Shown piece after piece: positions 35,789-43,275 of a stretch of DNA of 52,490 nt (positions are counted from its first letter, which is position 1; each line of letters starts with the position of its first letter). A program made the position numbers and the translations under genes. Source of the DNA: an uncultured Prevotellaceae bacterium (GTDB taxonomy: Bacteria > Bacteroidota > Bacteroidia > Bacteroidales > Bacteroidaceae); assembly GCA_900318995.1 (NCBI GenBank), contig ONMR01000014.1, forward strand, positions 1-52,490, given 5' to 3'. A model generated the notes under the pieces. The model was not told where the DNA came from and made no database searches. It saw nothing but the letters and a program-made list of their open reading frames with translations.

Positions 35789-38224
35789 TCACTGTTCCGT
35801 AGGTGTACTGTCAACCGGCAATCTGAACCAGAACCGGCTACCCTGACCAAGCTTGCTTGTAAAACCGTATTTTCCGTTTTGTTTCTCTATGATAGAGCAG
35901 CAGATATCCAGGCCAAGACCGGTACCTTTGTAGTTACCCTTGGCCATGCCGAAACGCTGCATTACCTTAGTGCTGTCCTCCTCACTGATTCCGATACCAG
36001 TGTCGGAAACATATACTTCTATCCAGCCGGATTCATCCTCAGGGACTATCCATCCCAATGTTACCGATCCCTGAAGAGTATACTTGAACGCATTGCTCAA
36101 ATAATTGTTGATAACCTGACTGGTACGTATGGGGTCTGCCAGAATAACGGCATCAGGCCCGTCGTATGGTTCATACCGGAACTTGAGATGAGACGGACAA
36201 AGTATACGATTTGTATGATAGCTGTCATTAAGCAGTTTCGCCGTACTTATGCTCCTTATCTTGAATGACATGGAATCCGTACTGTCTGACGGCTTACGGA
36301 CAGCCTCATCAATAAGGTCCAGCAACAGCTCGGTGTTGTCACGGATCAGGCTGGTAAACAACAGTCTGTCCTCAGGACTACATCCTTCGGCCAATAATTG
36401 CGCAAAACCTGATATGGCATTCAGAGGGGTACGTATGTCATGAGTTATGTTGGCAATGAAATTTTCCTTGGAGATGACTTCCTCTGCCCTGATAGCGGAT
36501 TCCTGAAGTGTCTTTTCAAACTCCACTATCTTATCCACACTGATGACAAAACCTATTATCATTCCGTCCGATTCACTCTTACGGAATGATACCTCCCACC
36601 AATGCCATGTCCCGTTCAGCATCTTGGCACGGACCCTTACCTTGGCTTTGTCAGAATCGGCCGGTACAAGACCAATGCAGATATCAAAAGAGCCATAACT
36701 CTCTGGGGAGACATATTCTGCCCGATATTCGTCCACGTCCCATCCATAGGTGGTAGAATCCATCTGCGAACTGTGGAGAAAGCTGATCCTGCCGTCCTTG
36801 ACTTTATAGAACATCGAATCACTACCTTCAAGGACAAGCAGACGGCGCTGCGTCTCCTGTTTGAGCAGAGCCAATGCCTTCTCACGATCTCCGTTCCTTT
36901 TGCGGAATCGCACGCTTGTGAGCCATGACAACAATGAAGCCACAAGAATTACGCCCAAGGCGACAAGGCACATAAACAGTCCTCTCCTTGCAACCATAAA
37001 AGGCACATTAACAATCTTGAAACGTTCATTAAAATCATTGAAACTGAGCGGAGGATCCATCTGGACCATAGCATTCCAGTCCATATAATAGTCCTTCTTG
37101 TGAGCCTGAACCGGAATATCGGCCGGGCTTTCGCCATTCAATATCCTTATGGCCGTTAACACCTGATCGTCTATCTGAGTCTCAATACCGGCAAAAAAAC
37201 CGCAAAGGAATTTGGGACGCTCATACTCATTCTCTTTGTCATCCGCAACCACATTGTTGCCAAGAAGGTTGCTGAAACTGCCGAACTGTTCACGTACCGC
37301 TGTAATCTGAGGGATACGGGACAGGTCTATAAGACTGTTGCTGAACAGGTCATACTTAACCTGTATATGTCCCTGACGTCCTTCAAACGTGAATGATTTG
37401 GCAATTTCGGAATTGTGAAGACCTATATTGTGAGTAATATCGTCTTCAGTGTCAAGTTTTTCCGGGCGGTTTCTTTCAGGATCCGCCATAGTGACAAAAC
37501 TCACCACTATCCTATCACTATACGTCGATGATGACAGTTCGGAATAATCGATTGCGAAATTTTCATTATTGACAAACACGCTGGTATCGGAGATATTACT
37601 GTATAGCCTTTCACGCAACTGATCCTGGTAATCTCCATAATCCAATTCGACGATAGGACTGCCCGGATAATCAAGATTCCTGTAAAGGAAACAGTTTGCA
37701 GCAAGGTCAACGGGATCACTCAGGCCAGTCATCAGGGGATAATCCTGATGCACATATGAAAATGCTGATACTCCCGCGAATACGGATGGTATTGTCTTAA
37801 GCAGGATATCCTCATTGTTTAGAATATAATGGAAAGCAAGGTCGTCATTTATCAGAAGAATATCCGGCTTGTAACCCCTAATTGTTTCCACAAACCTGTC
37901 CTGGCCGGAATCGTTGATAAATGGCTTTTCAGTATGAATAAGGTCCAGATATACATGATGTGTCTCCACGTTCATGCCATGATGCCGGAAACTCCTTTCC
38001 ATATAGTTCCTGAAATAGCTTCCCTCCTGGCCCATATCGTTATATGAATGTATCACGACCACAGTAAAGTCGGATTCACCTCTTCTTTCCGGATATGATA
38101 TGCATGAGGACGGCAGGAAAACAGTAATTCCGATAAGGAAAAGAACCAGAAGACAAATACCTACATGCGTACAGAGACGCTTGTCTGAACGGAAACGGTC
38201 CTTTTTACTGACGGATAATCCCAT
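35789..38224 (-). CDS. Sensor histidine kinase with ABC-substrate-binding-like sensor domain (first of pair)
   Basis: The 811-residue kinase has an N-terminal membrane segment (about 20-42, with Cys41), an extracytoplasmic domain (about 52-410) ending in IRILNGESPADIPVQ, which strongly recalls the end of ABC_sub_bind (PF04392)-type periplasmic binding proteins, a membrane helix (about 415-435), a PAS-like region (about 455-570), HisKA with His595 (ANITHDIRTPLNA) and HATPase (about 690-805; NYLSNAFKYT, DTGIGI, GTGLGL). It has no fused receiver. It is the first gene of a four-gene operon with a full-consensus promoter upstream. The ligand is unknown. It appears paralogous to the second kinase. 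Confidence 0.88.
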   Translation of the reverse strand: MGLSVSKKDRFRSDKRLCTHVGICLLVLFLIGITVFLPSSCISYPERRGESDFTVVVIHSYNDMGQEGSYFRNYMERSFRHHGMNVETHHVYLDLIHTEKPFINDSGQDRFVETIRGYKPDILLINDDLAFHYILNNEDILLKTIPSVFAGVSAFSYVHQDYPLMTGLSDPVDLAANCFLYRNLDYPGSPIVELDYGDYQDQLRERLYSNISDTSVFVNNENFAIDYSELSSSTYSDRIVVSFVTMADPERNRPEKLDTEDDITHNIGLHNSEIAKSFTFEGRQGHIQVKYDLFSNSLIDLSRIPQITAVREQFGSFSNLLGNNVVADDKENEYERPKFLCGFFAGIETQIDDQVLTAIRILNGESPADIPVQAHKKDYYMDWNAMVQMDPPLSFNDFNERFKIVNVPFMVARRGLFMCLVALGVILVASLLSWLTSVRFRKRNGDREKALALLKQETQRRLLVLEGSDSMFYKVKDGRISFLHSSQMDSTTYGWDVDEYRAEYVSPESYGSFDICIGLVPADSDKAKVRVRAKMLNGTWHWWEVSFRKSESDGMIIGFVISVDKIVEFEKTLQESAIRAEEVISKENFIANITHDIRTPLNAISGFAQLLAEGCSPEDRLLFTSLIRDNTELLLDLIDEAVRKPSDSTDSMSFKIRSISTAKLLNDSYHTNRILCPSHLKFRYEPYDGPDAVILADPIRTSQVINNYLSNAFKYTLQGSVTLGWIVPEDESGWIEVYVSDTGIGISEEDSTKVMQRFGMAKGNYKGTGLGLDICCSIIEKQNGKYGFTSKLGQGSRFWFRLPVDSTPTEQ

Positions 38225-38243
38225 GTTGAATAAATGAGTATTG

Positions 38244-38275
38244 CAAACTTAGCTTTTTACAACAAATATTACAAA
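38244..38275 (-). promoter_or_regulatory. Full-consensus promoter of the sensor-kinase operon
   Basis: On the minus strand, TTTG (38272-38275), 20 nt spacer, TAAGTTTG (38244-38251). Transcription should start near 38237, about 12 nt before the kinase ATG at 38224. Confidence 0.78.
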
Positions 38276-38294
38276 AAACTCATCAGGTTTTTGA

Positions 38295-38302
38295 TAAATT
38301 TG
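38295..38302 (+). promoter_or_regulatory. Putative -7 element upstream of pdxB
   Basis: TAAATTTG matches TAnnTTTG and ends 25 nt before the pdxB ATG at 38328. A -33 TTTG was not found. It stands back to back with the kinase-operon promoter. Confidence 0.5.
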
Positions 38303-38327
38303 CCCATTGATTGAATATATCCCTGAT

Positions 38328-39461
38328 ATGACAATAGTATGTGACGAACATATCCCTTTTCTCAGAGGCGCGCTTGAGCCGTATGCCGATGTGGTCTATG
38401 CGCCAGGAAATGAAATAGGGCCGGATATGATTCGCAATGCCGACGCCCTTATTGTAAGGACCAGGACAAAATGCAATGAATCACTTCTTAAAGGATCTAA
38501 AGTCAGGTTTGTCGCTACCGCCACTATCGGCTATGACCATATTGACACTGCATGGTGTGAGCAAAACAATATTGCCTGGACCAATGCCCCCGGATGCAAC
38601 TCCGGCTCTGTACAGCAATACATGGGATCTGTTTTGGCATGCATGTCAAGGGACATGTCTTTTGATTTCAGGGAAAAGACCTTGGGTGTTGTAGGTGCAG
38701 GCAATGTAGGCGGCAAAGTAGCCCGTCTGGCATCATTGCTGGGATTCAGGGTCTTGCTTTGCGATCCTCCCCGTGCCAGACGCGAGGGTGACAACGGTTT
38801 TGTATCCATTGACCGTATTATAGAGGAGAGTGACATAATCACCTGCCACGTCCCGTTGACTTTGGGCGGCATGGATTCCACCTATCATCTCTTTGACAAG
38901 AGCCGTCTGGAAGCCTTGGACCGCCACCAAGTCCTGATTAACACATCCCGTGGAGAGGTTATTGACACAAACGCCCTGGTGCATGTCCTCAAGAAAGGTT
39001 CAATAAAGGCCGCATCTCTGGACGTATGGGAAAATGAGCCCTCTATAGATCCCCGGCTGCTTGACTTGCTGTACACCGGCACGCCTCATATAGCCGGATA
39101 TTCGGCCGACGGCAAGGCCAACGGTACAATGATGTGCGTACAGGCTCTGGGACAGTTCTTTGACCTGTCATGCCGCAGCTGGGAGACTTCAGGATTGCCC
39201 GAACCTTTACAGCCATCTGAATTCACCATAGACACTCGCGGGAAGACTCCTCAACAGATACTGTCAGAAGCAATCCTTTACACCTATGACATAAAAAAGG
39301 ATGATGCAATGCTCAGAGCGGATATAAGCCGGTTTGAAAGACTGCGGTCAGCCTACCCTGTCAGACGTGAATTCAACGCGTTCACTGTAAAGTTGTCAGA
39401 TGACTCATCGGGCCGTGCCTCTGTATATTTGAGGGAAGCCGGATTCAACGTAACCGAATAA
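38328..39461 (+). CDS. pdxB: 4-phosphoerythronate dehydrogenase
   Basis: The 377-residue NAD-dependent dehydrogenase oxidises 4-phosphoerythronate in the DXP-independent... more exactly the PdxB/PdxA branch of pyridoxal phosphate synthesis. The Rossmann motif GVVGAGNVGGKVARL lies near 115-129. Catalytic residues of the D-2-hydroxyacid dehydrogenase family are visible: Arg in NTSRGEVIDT, Glu in VWENEP and His in PHIAGYS. A C-terminal region of about 100 residues fits the PdxB dimerisation domain and separates it from SerA or GhrB. I chose the ATG at 38328; the frame opens further upstream only with a TTG. The hexuronate gene uxaE follows after 32 nt. Confidence 0.9.
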   Translation: MTIVCDEHIPFLRGALEPYADVVYAPGNEIGPDMIRNADALIVRTRTKCNESLLKGSKVRFVATATIGYDHIDTAWCEQNNIAWTNAPGCNSGSVQQYMGSVLACMSRDMSFDFREKTLGVVGAGNVGGKVARLASLLGFRVLLCDPPRARREGDNGFVSIDRIIEESDIITCHVPLTLGGMDSTYHLFDKSRLEALDRHQVLINTSRGEVIDTNALVHVLKKGSIKAASLDVWENEPSIDPRLLDLLYTGTPHIAGYSADGKANGTMMCVQALGQFFDLSCRSWETSGLPEPLQPSEFTIDTRGKTPQQILSEAILYTYDIKKDDAMLRADISRFERLRSAYPVRREFNAFTVKLSDDSSGRASVYLREAGFNVTE

Positions 39462-39493
39462 CAATTACATTTGTAGAAAAACCGAATACAGTT

Positions 39494-40744
39494 ATGAAAA
39501 TTTTAGGAAAATACTCTTTTGGAGTAGGTGACAGATTCTCGCATGAAGGAAAGGCCCAACTCGAAGCACTCATAGAAGGTGCAGGCAAATACCCGTATGA
39601 ATTTGTACCGGTATGGAACAAATCCAACCGCGAGCATCAGATTATCGGCACCGAACCGACCCGCACACGAATCGAGGCCGATGATGCGGTCAGGGCCACG
39701 GGATACGCCAAGCCCTATTTCGTAGATGCCGATCACATCAACATGAACAATGTCGACAGGTTCATGGAAGCATCAGATTTCTTCACCATTGATGTAGCGG
39801 ATTACATAGGAAAGAAGGCTGATGCCGATGATATTGCACAATTCATCGGAACCAACCTGAAATATTCAGGAGATCTGGTTATACCCGGAATAGAACAGCC
39901 GTTCAAGGTAAACCGGGACCTTATCGGGGAAATTGCAGACAAATACCTGTTTGCCGTTAAGGAGGCCGGACGTATATACCGCCATATCGCAGCATGCAAG
40001 GGTTTTGACGGATTTGTTACCGAAGTCTCCATGGATGAGGTTGATTCACCGCAGACACCAATAGAGATTTTCTTTATCCTGAGCGCTCTTGCCCAAGAAG
40101 GAGTTCCCGCACAGACCATTGCCCCGAAATTCACCGGAAGGTTCAACAAGGGAGTGGATTATGTTGGTAATACCGCACAGTTTGAGAAAGAGTTCCGTGA
40201 GGATCTGCTGGTAATTGACTATGCGATAAAGGAATTCGGACTGCCGGAGGGGCTGAAGCTCAGTATCCATTCCGGAAGTGACAAATTCTCCATCTATCCC
40301 ATAATGGGCAGGCTGATACGCCAATATGACAAGGGTATACACATCAAGACCGCAGGCACCACCTGGCTTGAAGAAAACATAGGCCTGGCTCTTGGTGATG
40401 AAACCGCTTTCAAGTTAGCCAAGAGGATTGCACTTTCCGCCTTAGGACGCATGGAGGAACTCTGCGTGCCATATGCCACAGTGATTGACATCAACCCTGC
40501 CAAACTACCCACAGCCGCACAGATTGAGTCATGGAGCGGCGAGCAGTATGCCAGGGCACTTCGCCACAACCTTCAGGATCCGCTCTACAATCCTGATTTC
40601 CGTCAGCTTATACACGTAAGTTACAAGATTGCCGCCGAACTGGGTGATGAATTCTATCCAGCATTGGAACGAAACGCCACCGTAATAGCCCGGCAGGTAA
40701 AGGAGAATATTCTGGACAGACATATAGCACGTCTTTTCAACTGA
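39494..40744 (+). CDS. uxaE: Tagaturonate epimerase (UxaE family)
   Basis: The 416-residue product matches my recollection of UxaE-type proteins, which epimerise D-tagaturonate and D-fructuronate at C3 and so link galacturonate to the glucuronate branch. Visible blocks include KYSFGVGDRFSHEGKAQL at the start and HIKTAGTTWLEENIGLAL in the C-terminal half, with conserved His, Asp and Glu residues suited to a metal site (YFVDADHIN, IHSGSDKFSIYP). The downstream neighbour is uxaC, 23 nt away, which feeds the same intermediates, and this supports the call. No signal peptide, so it is cytoplasmic. Confidence 0.8.
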   Translation: MKILGKYSFGVGDRFSHEGKAQLEALIEGAGKYPYEFVPVWNKSNREHQIIGTEPTRTRIEADDAVRATGYAKPYFVDADHINMNNVDRFMEASDFFTIDVADYIGKKADADDIAQFIGTNLKYSGDLVIPGIEQPFKVNRDLIGEIADKYLFAVKEAGRIYRHIAACKGFDGFVTEVSMDEVDSPQTPIEIFFILSALAQEGVPAQTIAPKFTGRFNKGVDYVGNTAQFEKEFREDLLVIDYAIKEFGLPEGLKLSIHSGSDKFSIYPIMGRLIRQYDKGIHIKTAGTTWLEENIGLALGDETAFKLAKRIALSALGRMEELCVPYATVIDINPAKLPTAAQIESWSGEQYARALRHNLQDPLYNPDFRQLIHVSYKIAAELGDEFYPALERNATVIARQVKENILDRHIARLFN

Positions 40745-40767
40745 AACAATAACACTTGATTACATAT

Positions 40768-42177
40768 ATGAATAACAAGCCATTCATTCATGAGAATTTC
40801 CTTTTGCAGTCCAAAACAGCAGAGCATCTGTTTCATGACCACGCAAAAAAACTGCCGATCATTGATTACCACTGCCATCTTAACCCGCAAGAGGTAGCCG
40901 AAGACCACAAGTTCCGTTCCATCACTGAACTGTGGCTGGGTGGCGACCACTACAAATGGCGTGCACTACGAACCAACGGCATTCCAGAGAAATACATCAC
41001 CGGTGATGCATCGGATTGGGACAAATTCCTGAAATGGGCTGAGACCATGCCATACTGCATGCGCAACCCGCTCTATCACTGGACACATCTGGAACTCAAG
41101 ACCTGTTTTGGCATAGACAAGGTCCTGAATCCTGATACAGCTAGGGAGATTTACGATGAGTGCAACGAGAAACTGGCCAGTCCCGAGTTCAGTGCCCGTA
41201 ATCTTATGCTTCATTACAATGTGGAAGCAGTTTGCACTACCGACGACCCCATAGACACTCTTGAATACCATAAGCAGGTACGTGAAAGCGGATTCAAGGT
41301 TAAGGTCCTGCCGACATGGCGTCCGGACATGGCCATGACGGTTGAGAATCCTGCCGCATACAGGGAATATATAGACAAACTGGCCGGAGTGAGCGGTGTA
41401 AGCATAAACTGTTTTGACGACATTGTCAAGGCTCTCCTGGTACGTCATAAATACTTTGAGCAGATGGGCTGCCGTCTCAGTGACCATGGTATGGAAGAGT
41501 TCTATTCCGAGGATTTCAGTCCCGCCGAACTGGACGCCATATTCAGCAAGGTATACGGAGGCACCGCTCTTACTGACCTTGAAATCCGCAAGTTCAAAAG
41601 CGCCATGCTGATTGAGTTCGGTAAAATGGATGCCGATACCGGATGGACCCAGCAGTTCCATTACGGAGTCATCCGCAACCAAAACACAAAGATGTTTAAA
41701 CTGATTGGCAAAGATACCGGCTTCGATTCAATGTCTCAGGTTCTTACTGCCAAATCCATGAACCGTTATCTTGACAGACTTAACAGCATGGACAAACTGA
41801 CCAAGACCATAATCTACAATCTCAACCCGTCAGATTTTGAGATGGTTGGCACCACCATAGGTAACTTCCAGGACGGATCAGTACCCGGCAAGATACAGCT
41901 TGGAGCTGGTTGGTGGTTCCTGGACCAGAAAAACGGCATGGAACAGCAGATGCAGGTTCTGAGTATGCTGGGCCTTCTGTCAAGATTTGTAGGTATGCTG
42001 ACTGACAGCCGTTCTTTTGTTTCTTACGCACGTCATGAGTATTTCCGCCGCATACTCTGCAATCTGATAGGAAATGATGTGGAGAAGGGAGAGATCCCGG
42101 CATCCGAGATGCATAGGATTGAGCAGATGGTTGAAGATATCTCTTATTTCAACGCCAAACGATTTTTCCAATTCTGA
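40768..42177 (+). CDS. uxaC: Glucuronate/galacturonate isomerase (uronate isomerase)
   Basis: The 469-residue amidohydrolase-fold enzyme isomerises D-glucuronate to D-fructuronate and D-galacturonate to D-tagaturonate. The metal motif IIDYHCHLNP lies near residues 31-40 and other UxaC blocks follow (TDDPIDTLEYH, TWRPDM, GAGWWFLDQKNGM). Length is standard. I chose the ATG at 40768; the frame opens four codons earlier at a TTG. It forms a probable transcript with uxaE, 23 nt upstream, and is followed by a strong terminator. The permease, reductases and kinase of the pathway are not in this window. Confidence 0.96.
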   Translation: MNNKPFIHENFLLQSKTAEHLFHDHAKKLPIIDYHCHLNPQEVAEDHKFRSITELWLGGDHYKWRALRTNGIPEKYITGDASDWDKFLKWAETMPYCMRNPLYHWTHLELKTCFGIDKVLNPDTAREIYDECNEKLASPEFSARNLMLHYNVEAVCTTDDPIDTLEYHKQVRESGFKVKVLPTWRPDMAMTVENPAAYREYIDKLAGVSGVSINCFDDIVKALLVRHKYFEQMGCRLSDHGMEEFYSEDFSPAELDAIFSKVYGGTALTDLEIRKFKSAMLIEFGKMDADTGWTQQFHYGVIRNQNTKMFKLIGKDTGFDSMSQVLTAKSMNRYLDRLNSMDKLTKTIIYNLNPSDFEMVGTTIGNFQDGSVPGKIQLGAGWWFLDQKNGMEQQMQVLSMLGLLSRFVGMLTDSRSFVSYARHEYFRRILCNLIGNDVEKGEIPASEMHRIEQMVEDISYFNAKRFFQF

Positions 42178-42197
42178 CAGTTCGCTCCAATAAGACT

Positions 42198-42236
42198 GAT
42201 GCCTTGCAGACAAACTCTCCAAGGCATCATTTTTTT
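42198..42236 (+). terminator. Terminator after uxaC
   Basis: GATGCCTTG (42198-42206) pairs with CAAGGCATC (42221-42229), then A and seven T. It ends the uxaE-uxaC transcript. Confidence 0.9.
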
Positions 42237-42257
42237 GTAAAAAAGTCTGCATTTCTT

Positions 42258-42288
42258 TTTGGAAAACCAATTTAAAGCAATACCTTTG
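42258..42288 (+). promoter_or_regulatory. Full-consensus promoter of the tRNA-Lys gene
   Basis: TTTG (42258-42261), 19 nt spacer, TACCTTTG (42281-42288). Transcription should start near 42295, about 18 nt before the tRNA. Confidence 0.85.
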
Positions 42289-42312
42289 CATCGCTTTTTC
42301 AGGAAAGCAGTT

Positions 42313-42385
42313 GCGCGATTAGCTCAGTTGGTAGAGCAATTGACTCTTAATCAATGGGTCCAGGGTTCGAATCCCTGATCGCGTA
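42313..42385 (+). tRNA. tRNA-Lys, anticodon CTT
   Basis: A complete 73-nt cloverleaf can be drawn. The acceptor stem is GCGCGAT/ATCGCGT with one G-U pair, the D arm is GCTC-AGTTGGTA-GAGC, the anticodon arm is ATTGA-CTCTTAA-TCAAT with CTT at positions 34-36, and the T arm is CAGGG-TTCGAAT-CCCTG. The discriminator is A and CCA is not encoded. It is a single-gene unit with its own promoter and terminator. It reads the AAG lysine codon. Confidence 0.95.
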
Positions 42386-42388
42386 CAA

Positions 42389-42420
42389 AAAAAAGAAGAC
42401 CTCAGCGGTCTTCTTTTTTT
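42389..42420 (+). terminator. Terminator after tRNA-Lys (usable from both sides)
   Basis: AAAAAAGAAGACC (42389-42401) pairs with GGTCTTCTTTTTT (42407-42419) around TCAGC. The stem is flanked by A and T runs, so it can also stop minus-strand transcription from the metallo-hydrolase gene, which ends at 42422. Confidence 0.9.
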
Positions 42421-42421
42421 G

Positions 42422-43225
42422 TTATTCAAATATATACAACTCGCTGGGAGTAGTCCGTTTCAGTGCGCAAAGCTGGACGTCTTTGCCGGGAATCACCCCT
42501 ACTCCGCGGAGTTCAAACTCAACTGTCTTGTATGCTATTTCCGGATGGTTATTCTCACCGCTCAGGTGACACAGCCAGATATTCTTCAAGTCAGGATGGA
42601 TGTTTTCGGCCAGAAACCTGGCTGTAGTCCTATTGCTCAAATGACCTCTGGGACTTGTTATCCTGTCCTTCAGAAATTGCGGGTAGTTTCCCATACGGAG
42701 CATATCCTCATCGTAGTTAGCCTCCATTATAAGGTAATTGGCCTGGAGGATATACTTGGATGCCGTATCCGTAATATGTCCCAAGTCAGTCACGAAACAG
42801 AAAACCTTGTTATCCACCTCCACTCTATAACCGACATTGTCCGTGCCGTCATGAGGAACCTCGAACGGTGTAATAACAAAATCCATAAACTCAAACGGCA
42901 CCTCCTTTTCTATAAAGCGGACGCATCGTGACAGTTTCTCTGTCATACAATAGTTATTGTTTATGCCTTCATGAGTCTCACGCGTGGCATAAACCGGAAT
43001 GGCACATTTTTCGCCAAGATTGCCGAGAGCCTTGATATGGTCGGCATGATCATGCGTCACGAAAACAGCCATGATTCTCTCAAACGGGATACCGGCATCC
43101 TTCAGATATCCCTTAATCTGTTTTACGGGGATGCCCGCATCAATCAGGATTGCATGTTCGTCTGTGCCAAGATAGTAGCAGTTTCCGCTGCTTCCACTTG
43201 ACAAACTCATAAAGTAGGTCTTCAT
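42422..43225 (-). CDS. Metallo-beta-lactamase-fold hydrolase (YycJ/WalJ-like)
   Basis: The 267-residue protein has the MBL-fold metal motif HxHxDH at His58-His60-Asp62-His63 (VTHDHADH), the SSGNCYYLG start typical of the YycJ/WalJ group, and later ligand blocks (PHDGTDNVGY, VTDLGH, EANYDEDML, HLS). Members are single-stranded or double-strand-specific nucleases or phosphodiesterases, some linked to DNA repair and cell-wall control. The exact substrate is not evident. It is cytoplasmic and 50 nt downstream of the tamL-type gene on the same strand, so the two may be cotranscribed. Confidence 0.87.
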   Translation of the reverse strand: MKTYFMSLSSGSSGNCYYLGTDEHAILIDAGIPVKQIKGYLKDAGIPFERIMAVFVTHDHADHIKALGNLGEKCAIPVYATRETHEGINNNYCMTEKLSRCVRFIEKEVPFEFMDFVITPFEVPHDGTDNVGYRVEVDNKVFCFVTDLGHITDTASKYILQANYLIMEANYDEDMLRMGNYPQFLKDRITSPRGHLSNRTTARFLAENIHPDLKNIWLCHLSGENNHPEIAYKTVEFELRGVGVIPGKDVQLCALKRTTPSELYIFE

Positions 43226-43275
43226 TTTTATGTTGTTTTATTTCTTTCTTCATATCAGTAATGTGTTTTTGATGA

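Noticed and set aside
40966-41682. 238-residue open frame antisense to uxaC
   Set aside because: Shadow of a conserved enzyme gene; no motif or start signal supports it.
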